A stretch of DNA of 64,000 bases from Stenotrophomonas nitritireducens (GTDB taxonomy: Bacteria > Pseudomonadota > Gammaproteobacteria > Xanthomonadales > Xanthomonadaceae), in assembly GCF_001700965.1 (NCBI RefSeq), contig NZ_CP016756.1:3152501-3216500 (forward strand), written 5' to 3'. Below the pieces are notes generated by a model that had not been told where the DNA came from, did no database searches, and saw nothing but the letters and a program-made list of their open reading frames with translations. The translations under genes were made by a program, and so were the position numbers. How positions within the stretch are numbered: position 1 is the stretch's first letter; each line of letters begins with the position of its first letter. Shown one piece after another: positions 18,751-27,181 of this stretch.

Positions 18751-19281
18751 ATGCAGGCTCTCGCTCTTTCCATTTTGACTTTGTTCGGCGGCCTGATTGC
18801 ATGCAAGCGGCAAGAGGTGAGTGCAGAGCAACTGGTGCCGAATGAAATCGGACTCAGCCTTTCAGGCTTGAACTACACGGACATGCCCATTGGGGCAATG
18901 TATGTGAATGGGTCTTGGGGCGGTGGAATTCAGGCGTATAACAATGGCAACAGTTCGGCCGGTAGTGTCGCGTTGCCCTATCCATGGCGACCTGGTACGA
19001 AGGTCACGGTGAAGTGGAGTGATGATGTTCTATACGAACGCGACAAGAACACGCTTTATTCTGTAGACGTTGAAGTTCCTCCCTATTCGATGATTTACTC
19101 GGGCTATCTGTGGGTGGCATTTTTCCCCGATGGGGAGGTGAAGGTTTATGCATCTGGATATTATCCTGGACACGCCAATTTCCCTGCTGGGATGCTGACT
19201 CCGGCTGATACTTGCAAACGTACGGTCGGCTGCGTTGAGTGGTATCGCAGTGGCGAACCTCCACGGGAGGGATATTACTGA
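18751..19281 (+). CDS. DUF3304 lipoprotein, putative T6SS lipase immunity protein (copy 1)
   Basis: This predicted 176-residue lipoprotein has a hydrophobic segment ending in the lipobox-like LIAC, followed by KRQE. The DUF3304 core is GLNYTDMPIGAMYVNGSWGGG, then LPYPWRPGTKVTVKWSD and VEVPPYSMIYSGYLWVAFFPDGEVKVY. DUF3304 proteins commonly sit beside T6SS lipases and are thought to be periplasmic immunity proteins. The start is uncertain: the frame is open back to a TTG at 18631 that overlaps the DUF4123 stop, and 18751 is chosen to give a lipoprotein signal. This copy is the most divergent of three in the window. Confidence 0.8.
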   Translation: MQALALSILTLFGGLIACKRQEVSAEQLVPNEIGLSLSGLNYTDMPIGAMYVNGSWGGGIQAYNNGNSSAGSVALPYPWRPGTKVTVKWSDDVLYERDKNTLYSVDVEVPPYSMIYSGYLWVAFFPDGEVKVYASGYYPGHANFPAGMLTPADTCKRTVGCVEWYRSGEPPREGYY

Positions 19282-19514
19282 TGTGTGGAATTAAGATGGG
19301 CGATATCTATTTGATTGGTTTATGTGCCAGTGGTTAACTTATTTACCGCGTTCTGCGGCATGCCGTTTTCCATTGGTCTTATGCGTGATTTAACCCTTAT
19401 TAGGAGTGCAAAGTGGGTGGAGTGAATGGGGGTTTCCAGTCGCTACGGTTTTCCAGAAATTGCAATTGATACTCTGTTGCGGAAAAGGCTATTGCTGAAA
19501 GAATTGGAGGGTCT

Positions 19515-20099
19515 ATGTACTCGTGGTCGGCTATCTTAAATAGATTTTTGTTCAAGTGGATAGCTCAAGGCAGCGTGAGAGTTTTTGTTCTCCTTGTTAT
19601 AAGTAGTGGTGTCGTCGCCTGTCAACGCCAAGAAGCCCACGCTACCGGGCCTTTGCCCAAGACGGTCGGCTTAACCTTGTCTGGATTGAACTACACCGAC
19701 ATGCCAATAGGCGCCATGTATGTCAACGGAAGCTGGGGCGGTGCGGTCAATGCCCACAACGGGTGCTGCGGCTTCGCAGGAGGGGTGAGTTTGCCCTACC
19801 CATGGAAGCCAGGTACAAAAGTGATGGTTAAATGGAGCGATAACGAATTGTATCGGAAAGATCCTGGGGCTCTGTACTCGGAGGAAGTTGAGGTTCCTCC
19901 ATATGAGATGATTTACTCAGGATTTTTGTGGGTTGCTTTTCTTCCTGAGAAGAAAGTAAAGGTCTATGTTTCTGATTTTTTACCAGGCCATCCTGATTTT
20001 CCAAGCGGGCTGCAAATTCCTTGGAATGAATGTAACGAATCTCCAGAGTGTAAAGCTTGGTATGTCAGTAAGTTGCCGCCGCGAGAGGGGTATTATTGA
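19515..20099 (+). CDS. DUF3304 lipoprotein, putative immunity protein (copy 2)
   Basis: This 194-residue lipoprotein has an N-terminal hydrophobic segment (about 18-33) ending VVACQRQE, with the Cys as lipidation site. The DUF3304 core is nearly identical to copy 3 at 22873: GLNYTDMPIGAMYVNGSWGG, HNGCCGFAGG, then KVKVYVSDFLPGHPDFPSGLQ. It has a strong GGAGGG ribosome site. Its TGA overlaps the ATG of the DUF2235 lipase (TGATG), which points to translational coupling with that effector. The likely role is to protect the cell from that lipase in the periplasm. Confidence 0.88.
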   Translation: MYSWSAILNRFLFKWIAQGSVRVFVLLVISSGVVACQRQEAHATGPLPKTVGLTLSGLNYTDMPIGAMYVNGSWGGAVNAHNGCCGFAGGVSLPYPWKPGTKVMVKWSDNELYRKDPGALYSEEVEVPPYEMIYSGFLWVAFLPEKKVKVYVSDFLPGHPDFPSGLQIPWNECNESPECKAWYVSKLPPREGYY

Positions 20100-22375
20100 T
20101 GGCAAGGAATCAAACGGTTGGCCCTCCATCTTCACATTTGAATGCCCAGCAGCAAGTGGAGTTGCTCGCGTGCGATATGAGTGATCCCGAACAGGATTGC
20201 TACGTGGACCTGAAGTGGGGGTTTTTCTTTGATGGGACTAATAACAATCTTGGGCGCGATCGCCCACATTTAGCTCAAAGTAATATAGCTCGTTTGTACG
20301 ATGTTTTTGATTTGGGTCGTGCCGGGTCGGAGAATATAAAGCAGTACATAGCGGGCGTCGGCACCCCTTTCGAGGAAGAAGTGGGCGATCAAGGTAAAGG
20401 GGTTCATCAAGCCGCTGGTCTCTCTGCTGGTTGGGGAGGAGAAGCGCGCATAAATTGGGCGCTTTTGAAAGTGCTGGACAACTTGCACCAATATTATGAA
20501 GGCGTCGGGTTGGGCAGAATGTTGGGGGTTTTGGATCCGCAAGCTGTCAAGGGTATGTCCGCGGATATGAATATTCCAATTCATCAGTTAAGAAAGCTGA
20601 CTGGCGATGAAGTTGAATTGCTTCGGGAAATTGGAATGCCAAAGTCGGTTCGGCTCATTACATCAACCGCCGCGACTTCGCCGAATGACCCAGCTAGACG
20701 TGCAACATTGAAGGCTCGTCGGGAAGTTTTGGCCAGCAAGCTTTCCGCTTGGCGACGAACGCGAAAGCCTAGGGTAAGGGTAATTCGTATATCTGTATTC
20801 GGTTTTTCGAGAGGGGCTGCCGAGGCGAGAGTATTCAGTAGTTGGCTGAAAGATGCACTTGACCCTGATTTTACCCTGTGTGGGATTCCTGTTCAGGTCG
20901 ATTTTCTGGGAATCTTTGATACGGTAGCTTCAGTTGGCTTGGCGAATAGCAGTATTGCTTTTGATGGTCATGGTGGTTGGGGTCGTGAACAAGATATGGA
21001 GGTTCCTGATTACGTAAAAGAATGTGTGCACATGGTTGCTGCCCTTGAGGTTCGAGCATCTTTTCCGTTAGATGCCTACAGAGGCTTGGCAAAAAGAGCT
21101 ACCCAGTTAGTGTATCCGGGGGTGCATTCGGATTTAGGCGGCGGCTATATTCCCTCGGAGCAGGGGAAAGGGTACGTAGGGGCCGAGGGCCGGGATGCTG
21201 CGAAATTCTCGCAGATTCCGCTACAAGAAATGTACCAGCGGGCGCGGGCTGCTGGCGTTCCATTGAATAAAGACAACGGGATGTTGGCTGAATCCGCCCG
21301 AGAGGCAATGGAGGTTGATCAGGCTCTAATAAGTGCTTACTCGGACTACTTTGAGGCCACTGGGGGCGTGTCATACGGCTCGTTGCAACAAATAATGCAC
21401 GATCACTATGGCCGTTACCTTCAATGGCGGAAGCTACGGCTCGGCGATGACGCTCCAGCAGGCTTGAAGCATCAGCCATTTGTTAGCCGTGCAGGGAAGA
21501 AGAGTGGTCAAGATGTTGTTGATCTTGTAATGGCCAACTATGAGCTTAAATGGGAATACGAAGCGCTTTTGAAGGACGAAAGGAGCGATCCTGCGCTGCG
21601 AATTCCAAATGGTCTTTCAGACAATATCAGCAAGTTTATCGGGCTGAGGGCACGCAATATTTTTCCCCTTGCTAGTCTGCGCGATGCGGCGGTCAGCTAC
21701 GTCTGGGGCTACAAGATGAAGTGTTGGCAAGAGATCAAACCGATCTGGGAGGATACCAGCGATGTTGATCCTAGGATTTCTCGCTTGATGGATGACTATA
21801 TCCACGACTCCAGGGCGTGGTTCAAGCCATTCGGAGCGCCGAATGAAGCCGCTTGGAAACGGCAGCAAGAAGAGAGGATGAAGCTCTTGGAAGCGCAAGA
21901 TGCGCGATACAAGGAGTGGGAGCGCATCAAGCAGGAAGATGAAAGAATCCTGCGCGAAGGGAATGCGTTGGAGCGCATGGCTGCAGCTCACAGAAGATCT
22001 GCGATGAATTCTACCCCGCAGGCTTGGCCAAAGCGTTTGGAAGGCGCTGATCGCAAGGATCTTGATGCTTGGAAGAGCAATAGGCAGTTGCCATATGAAA
22101 TTGAGGGGCGTGAGAGCTGGTCAATATTTGGCTATTTGCGCTGGCGCATGGTTTACGAGGATGAAGCAAGCTGGCTTCAGCAAGTCGGTGATTTTGCTGG
22201 TGCCCAAGCTCGGGCTGTCAAACGAGGGATTAAGGATAAGGTGGATGATGCAGTCGACCGAGCGGCAGAAGCAGCCGGGCGCGCCATCGGGAATGGCGCT
22301 AAGAAGGGCGCCGACTATTTGTTGGATAAAGCAAAGGACGCGCTATCCAATGGTGTTCCAAGAACTCGATTGTAG
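20099..22375 (+). CDS. DUF2235 phospholipase, Tle1-like T6SS effector
   Basis: This 758-residue protein is of the DUF2235 family, which includes the Tle1 phospholipase effectors. DLKWGFFFDGTNNNLGRD lies near residue 45, the nucleophile elbow GFSRGA near 235-240 (Ser about 237), and VDFLGIFDTVASVG near 268. YPGVHSDLGGGY near 340 supplies the His/Asp region. The C-terminal part is charged and Lys/Ala-rich (about 700-750). Its start overlaps the upstream immunity gene. It is lower in G+C and rarer in codon choice than the housekeeping genes, which suggests acquisition. It should hydrolyse membrane phospholipids in the target periplasm. Confidence 0.88.
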   Translation: MARNQTVGPPSSHLNAQQQVELLACDMSDPEQDCYVDLKWGFFFDGTNNNLGRDRPHLAQSNIARLYDVFDLGRAGSENIKQYIAGVGTPFEEEVGDQGKGVHQAAGLSAGWGGEARINWALLKVLDNLHQYYEGVGLGRMLGVLDPQAVKGMSADMNIPIHQLRKLTGDEVELLREIGMPKSVRLITSTAATSPNDPARRATLKARREVLASKLSAWRRTRKPRVRVIRISVFGFSRGAAEARVFSSWLKDALDPDFTLCGIPVQVDFLGIFDTVASVGLANSSIAFDGHGGWGREQDMEVPDYVKECVHMVAALEVRASFPLDAYRGLAKRATQLVYPGVHSDLGGGYIPSEQGKGYVGAEGRDAAKFSQIPLQEMYQRARAAGVPLNKDNGMLAESAREAMEVDQALISAYSDYFEATGGVSYGSLQQIMHDHYGRYLQWRKLRLGDDAPAGLKHQPFVSRAGKKSGQDVVDLVMANYELKWEYEALLKDERSDPALRIPNGLSDNISKFIGLRARNIFPLASLRDAAVSYVWGYKMKCWQEIKPIWEDTSDVDPRISRLMDDYIHDSRAWFKPFGAPNEAAWKRQQEERMKLLEAQDARYKEWERIKQEDERILREGNALERMAAAHRRSAMNSTPQAWPKRLEGADRKDLDAWKSNRQLPYEIEGRESWSIFGYLRWRMVYEDEASWLQQVGDFAGAQARAVKRGIKDKVDDAVDRAAEAAGRAIGNGAKKGADYLLDKAKDALSNGVPRTRL

Positions 22376-22872
22376 AGGGTTCGGTGGTAATTCGAATGCC
22401 TGTTTGTGATCGGCGCCGCTGTGCAAGAAAGAACGCAGTCTGTGCAAGTGGTAAAGGAGAACCGCCGAGAGTTGAAGCTTACAATAGCCCTGTCATTGTA
22501 GGTCTTGCGTAAAGAACTGAACTCACCGACTGCCGGGGGCATGGACGCGCGCCGTTACGTTTTGATGGCCCACGAGAAGCGGCTGTGGGCATGGCGCGTA
22601 TTTCACGTGCCAACGTCTTCGCCCAAGTAAGCGAGGGTAGCAGTTCCTTTCGCGTAGTGAAGGGAGGGCTGGGGAGGAGTGCTTTTGACGTTGCGCACGC
22701 ATACAGCGATCCCTTTCCAGCCTCGCATGTTACGAGGAGTGAAGTGTTCAGAATTTTGCTAGGTGTTAACGGTTAATTGAATTGCTTGTCTCGCGATACG
22801 ATTGCCTTGTATTGACGTTCTTGCGCGACTTGCTCCTTATTAGCGGTGGAGAATGAGCAAAGCGGAGGTTCT
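22376..22872. other. Intergenic region with decayed reading frames and a repeat fragment
   Basis: These 497 bases hold no complete gene. Two short in-frame peptides look protein-like. One runs from about 22399 and ends KENRRELKLTIALSL before a TAG. The other, at 22541-22630, encodes MDARRYVLMAHEKRLWAWRV and nine more residues. Both look like tails of lost genes. A CCTTTCGCGTAGTGAAGGG palindrome lies at about 22648-22666. The last 100 bases should carry the promoter of the next lipoprotein gene. Confidence 0.45.
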
Positions 22873-23457
22873 ATGTTCTCTCGCTCGGCAATATTAAATA
22901 GTTTGTTGTTCAAGTGGATCGCTCACGGCTGTGCGAGGGCTTTAATTCTTCTTGTTTTATGTAGCGGCACCGCCGCCTGCCAACGCCGAGAGGCCCACGC
23001 GACCGGGGCCGTGTCTGGGGAAGTTGGCTTAACCCTGGCCGGATTGAACTACACCGACATGCCAATAGGCGCCATGTATGTCAACGGAAGCTGGGGCGGT
23101 GCGATCAATGCACACAACGGGTGTTGCGGCTTTGCAGGAGGGGTGAGTTTGCCTTATCCATGGCAGCCAGGTACGAAAGTGCTGGTTAAATGGAGCGACA
23201 ACGAATTGTATCGAAAGGACCCTGCCGCTCTGTACTCGGAGGAAGTTGAGGTTCCTCCGTATGAGATGGTTTACTCAGGATTTTTGTGGGTTGCTTTTTA
23301 TCCCGAGAAAAAAGTAAAGGTCTATGTTTCAGATTTTTTGCCAGGCCACCCTGACTTTCCAAGTGGGCTGCAGATTCCCAGGAAGGAATGTGACGAATCC
23401 CCGGATTGTAGGGCGTGGTATGTCAGTAAGTCGCCGCCGCGAGAGGGACATTATTGA
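22873..23457 (+). CDS. DUF3304 lipoprotein, putative immunity protein (copy 3)
   Basis: This 194-residue lipoprotein is nearly identical to copy 2 from the lipobox (TAACQRRE) to the C-terminal PPREGHY. The N-terminal MFSRSAILNSLLFKWIAHG aligns with MYSWSAILNRFLFKWIAQG of copy 2. The ATG at 22873 has a CGGAGG ribosome site and matches the copy 2 start. Unlike copy 2, it is followed not by an intact effector gene but by a short frame and remnants. It may therefore be an orphan immunity gene left by loss of its partner, or extra protection against related lipases. Confidence 0.88.
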   Translation: MFSRSAILNSLLFKWIAHGCARALILLVLCSGTAACQRREAHATGAVSGEVGLTLAGLNYTDMPIGAMYVNGSWGGAINAHNGCCGFAGGVSLPYPWQPGTKVLVKWSDNELYRKDPAALYSEEVEVPPYEMVYSGFLWVAFYPEKKVKVYVSDFLPGHPDFPSGLQIPRKECDESPDCRAWYVSKSPPREGHY

Positions 23458-24077
23458 AGGTAGAGAGTCCGTGCGTCTTAGCCTATTCAGGTGTGCTGCT
23501 GATAACGCTGGCAGATGACGTGCAGCGGCGCGATGTTGTCAAACCGGGTGGAATTCTGGCCGGCGGGTTGAGCTTCGATAGAACCGGTATTGCCATCACC
23601 CGCGAGGGAGATACCAAGCGCGATCCCAGTGTGCGCACTTACCAGTTGTATGCAGGCATGCCGGGGATTGAAGGCGTTCAGGCGATGCCGTTCGTTTCGA
23701 TGACGATGCAGGGTTGGTCGCAACAGACCTATCCGCAGCTGAAGCAGCAACCGCCGCCGCTGGAGGAAAGTGAAAAGCGTTTCGACGCGATCCTACATAA
23801 CCTGCACCTACGGCACACCACGCCGGAGATGCCGGATTATGAGCGTCTATTGGGCAAGCAGACTGCTTCGCCAGAGTAGGTGGGGCAGCAGCTCTGCTCC
23901 CTCCCTTTCGCGTAGCGAAGGGGAGGGCTTGGACCGGTCGCTTGTGACGCATCAACGCGGCCGTTTGCGCCGCACTCCGGGGCTGTGGTTGAAGAGCGCC
24001 TGCAGCGGCATATGCCGCGTTTGCAGACAACGAACGATCACGAAAGCGTGATGGCAGTCGCTCAACGCGCTGACTAA
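23454..24077 (+). pseudogene. Remnants of a lost protein, probably a T6SS effector C-terminus
   Basis: One open frame (23454-23879) encodes about 120 protein-like residues, including GLSFDRTGIAITREGD, YQLYAGMPGIEGVQAMPF and HLRHTTPEMPDYERLLGK. No proper start is present: only a TTG overlapping the DUF3304 stop. After a palindromic repeat at about 23900-23930, a second frame runs to a TAA at 24075-24077. It encodes FAPHSGAVVEERLQRHMPR and ends MAVAQRAD. The position, directly after an immunity gene, suggests the decayed end of an effector. Neither part matches the Tle1-like protein upstream. The exact family is not recognised. Confidence 0.5.
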
Positions 24078-24280
24078 CCAGTCATTGCACATTTCTGAAT
24101 AGGCCAAGCGCCTTTATGTTTACCTGTGCCAAACCCAGAAATTCCGGCAGATTTCCCGCTGTTCCCCTCAATCCAGCCCCTCCAACCCGTAACACGGGCT
24201 ATAGGAAAGTTCTGATAGATTCGGACTGGGGGATCTGATTGCGTCTGCTGAATGGCGGGCGGGAATGGCATTGGGTTGGC

Positions 24281-27178
24281 ATGGATAAGCTGAATAGCCT
24301 GATGGCGCAGATTGCTGCGCCGAGTGATGCACAACGGCAGTACCAGTGGCGGTGCTCGGGATTTGAGGAGGGCATGGTTGAACGCTGGTGGGGCCGCGAT
24401 GGCCTGTCTGCGCATGCGCAGACGGATGTGGATGTGTTGTCCACCGATCAGGGTGTCGCGCTGGACGCGCTGCTGGGTACGCAGGCGGTGCTGCTGATGC
24501 GCATGGCCGATGGTGGCGAGCAGCAACGTAGCGGCTTGATCGCGCAGGCGCAGCGGATGGGCAGCGACGGTGGGCTGGTGCGATACCGGCTGTCACTGCG
24601 CTCGTGGACCTGGTGGCTGCAGCATGCGCGGCACAGCCGTGTATTCCAGGACAAGAACGTGCGCGAGATCGTCGACACGGTGCTTGCCGACTATCCGGAC
24701 CTGGCCAACTGGCGTTGGGCCGAGGGCTGTGACGAATTCATTGGCACACGCGTGCGCAGCTACTGCGTGCAGTACCGCGAGAGTGACCTGGACTTCCTGC
24801 AGCGGCTATTGGCCGAGGAAGGGCTGGGGTGGCGTTTGTACGCCGAGGAACAGGCGCCCTGCGGTAATGGCATGGAGATCTTTGCCGACAGCCTGGGCCT
24901 GCCTGAAGACGGCAGCAGTGCTGCGGTCGGGGTGCGTTTTCATCGCAGCGATGCCACTGAATCGACTGACAGCATCCAGGCCCTGGGCCGGCGCCGCGGC
25001 TTGGGCAGCACCAGCCTGAGTCTGCTCAGCGATGATTACCGGCAGGTGCGCAGCATCAGCGCGCAGCTGCCCTTGGATGGCGGCGGCAACGCCTCCAAGC
25101 GTGAAAGCTATGACGCGGTGGGCCCGTATGCATTCAACAATGCCAGCGCTGCGGATTGGTATGCGCGCCTGCAGGCGCAGGCGCATGAGGTGCATGCCCG
25201 CAGTTGGCAGGGGCAGGGCACAGTACGGGGCTTCCGCTCCGGCACTTGGCTTGAAGTGCAGCAGGCGCCGTTTGAAAGCGCACCCGAGCTGTTGTTGGTG
25301 GAGGTGGAACACGCCGGCATCAACAACCTGCCGACCGACGTACGTCAGGCCATGGATGATGCGCTCGGCGTTGCCGCGATGACGGACGGCGATGCCGGGC
25401 TTTGGCAACAGGCGGAGAAAGTTGGCTACGCAAACCGTTTCAAGGCGACCGAACGGTCTTTGCCGTGGCGCCCGGCCTTGGAGGATGGCAACGGCCATCG
25501 TTTGAATCCGCGGCCCACCGTGCCCGGTTACCAGACGGCGGTGGTTGTCGCAGGGCAGGGCGGCAACAGCCAGGATGTGCACGCAGACAGCCTGGGCCGG
25601 GTTCGGGTGCGTTTCCATTTCCAGGACGAACAGGGCGACACCACGTGGTTGCGGGTGGCCCAGCGCTATGCCGGCCCGGGTGTCGGTGCGCAGTTCCTGC
25701 CGCGTATCGGCCAGGAAGTGCTGGTCGGTTTTCTCGATGGCGATATTGACAGGCCCATCGTGTTGGGCGCGCTCTACAACGGCCGTGGCGAAGCGGGCGT
25801 TGCGCCCACGCCCGCCGGCGCCAGCGCCGATGCCGACAACAGCGCGTATGCGCAGGCACGCGATGGCACGCCCAGCGCACAAGCCAATTTGAGCGGTGGC
25901 CACGCGCCGGCATGGCATGCGGCGGGCGCGGGTGATGATGCGCATCGCAACGCAGGCGCCGTGTGGGGCGTCCGCTCACGCGAGTGGGAGGGCGGCGAAG
26001 GCAGTAACCACCTCTTGTTCGATGACAGCGACCAGCAGCTGCGCGTGGAGTTGGCCAGCAGCCAGCAGACCTCGCAGTTGAGCCTTGGCCATCTGCGCCA
26101 TCAAGCGGACAACTTCCTCGGCAGCCTGCGTGGGACCGGTTTCGAGCTGCGCAGTGATGCTTGGGGGGCGGTGCGCGCAACGTCGGGTGGCTGGTTCAGT
26201 GCCTATGCGCATCGTGCCGATAGTCCCGCCGGTGAAGCGGTGCAGCCAGCGGCGCTGCTCAATCAGCTGCAGGGCCTGGGCACGCGTTTCAGCCAGGCCG
26301 CGCGCACGCATCTGACCAGTGCCTTGGCGATGAAGGAAGGCGCACGCGGCAAGGATCGCTCCGCCATCGTGCCGGATCAGGCGCCGTTGGCAGCAATGTT
26401 GGCCAGCACCAAGACCACGGTGGCCGGCGCGGATTATCAAGCTGCCAGCAGCGAGGCGGGGCAACGGCAAGCGTCTGCAGGCGACGGTCGGGTGCCGCAT
26501 AGCGGTGATCCGCTGCTGGGCTTCGCCGCACCCGCCGGCATCGTCCACGTGGCCGGGCAAGCCCTGCACTGGTCGGTGGGCGAAGGCCTGTTGCTGGCCA
26601 GCGGCGGCGACAGCGATACCGCGGTGATGGGCGATGCACGTCTGCATTCGGGCCAGGCCATCGGCCTGTTGGCCAGTACGGTGGAAGGCGGTGCTGAAGG
26701 TGGCAATGCCTTGAGCGTGGTGGCCGGCACTGATGAGTTGAACGTGCAGGCTCAGCACGACGAGGTGCGCCTGCAATCACGGCAGGCGCTGCGCGCTGCC
26801 AGTGCGCAGGGCGTGGTGGAGCTGACGGCGGGCAAGACCGTGCATATCGCCACCACCGGTGGCGCCAGCGTCACCATCGAAGGCGGCAACATCAGCTTCA
26901 ACTGCCCGGGCAAGATCACCGTGCATGCAAGCAAGAAAAGCTTTCTCGGTGCCACCCACCTGTCCACTGAAATGAACAGTTGGCCCGAGGCGCAGTTCGA
27001 TGATGTGTACGTGGTGCGGCACCGGGCCACTGGCGAACCCATGCCCAATACGCGGGTGCAGATAACCCGCGGCGATGGTGGGCGCAGCGAGGCCGTTACC
27101 GATGCGCAGGGGCGTCTGCCACGGCAGCGTGGGCAGGGCATCGATGAGGTGCTCATCAAGATTCTGGGGAAGGTCTGA
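24281..27178 (+). CDS. vgrG: Type VI secretion spike protein VgrG (second copy) with transthyretin-like tail
   Basis: This 965-residue VgrG is a close relative of the copy at 15038 over gpD, OB-fold, Vgr and DUF2345 regions, up to HASKKSF. After that the two proteins diverge completely. This copy adds about 75 residues including DDVYVVRHRATGEPMPNTRV, ITRGDGG and AVTDAQGRLPRQRGQGID. These read like a transthyretin (TTR)-like beta domain, which in some VgrGs binds a lipase effector directly. The next gene encodes a lipase and there is no DUF4123 adaptor here, consistent with direct loading. The MDKLNSL start is shared with the first copy. Confidence 0.96.
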   Translation: MDKLNSLMAQIAAPSDAQRQYQWRCSGFEEGMVERWWGRDGLSAHAQTDVDVLSTDQGVALDALLGTQAVLLMRMADGGEQQRSGLIAQAQRMGSDGGLVRYRLSLRSWTWWLQHARHSRVFQDKNVREIVDTVLADYPDLANWRWAEGCDEFIGTRVRSYCVQYRESDLDFLQRLLAEEGLGWRLYAEEQAPCGNGMEIFADSLGLPEDGSSAAVGVRFHRSDATESTDSIQALGRRRGLGSTSLSLLSDDYRQVRSISAQLPLDGGGNASKRESYDAVGPYAFNNASAADWYARLQAQAHEVHARSWQGQGTVRGFRSGTWLEVQQAPFESAPELLLVEVEHAGINNLPTDVRQAMDDALGVAAMTDGDAGLWQQAEKVGYANRFKATERSLPWRPALEDGNGHRLNPRPTVPGYQTAVVVAGQGGNSQDVHADSLGRVRVRFHFQDEQGDTTWLRVAQRYAGPGVGAQFLPRIGQEVLVGFLDGDIDRPIVLGALYNGRGEAGVAPTPAGASADADNSAYAQARDGTPSAQANLSGGHAPAWHAAGAGDDAHRNAGAVWGVRSREWEGGEGSNHLLFDDSDQQLRVELASSQQTSQLSLGHLRHQADNFLGSLRGTGFELRSDAWGAVRATSGGWFSAYAHRADSPAGEAVQPAALLNQLQGLGTRFSQAARTHLTSALAMKEGARGKDRSAIVPDQAPLAAMLASTKTTVAGADYQAASSEAGQRQASAGDGRVPHSGDPLLGFAAPAGIVHVAGQALHWSVGEGLLLASGGDSDTAVMGDARLHSGQAIGLLASTVEGGAEGGNALSVVAGTDELNVQAQHDEVRLQSRQALRAASAQGVVELTAGKTVHIATTGGASVTIEGGNISFNCPGKITVHASKKSFLGATHLSTEMNSWPEAQFDDVYVVRHRATGEPMPNTRVQITRGDGGRSEAVTDAQGRLPRQRGQGIDEVLIKILGKV

Positions 27179-27181
27179 CGC

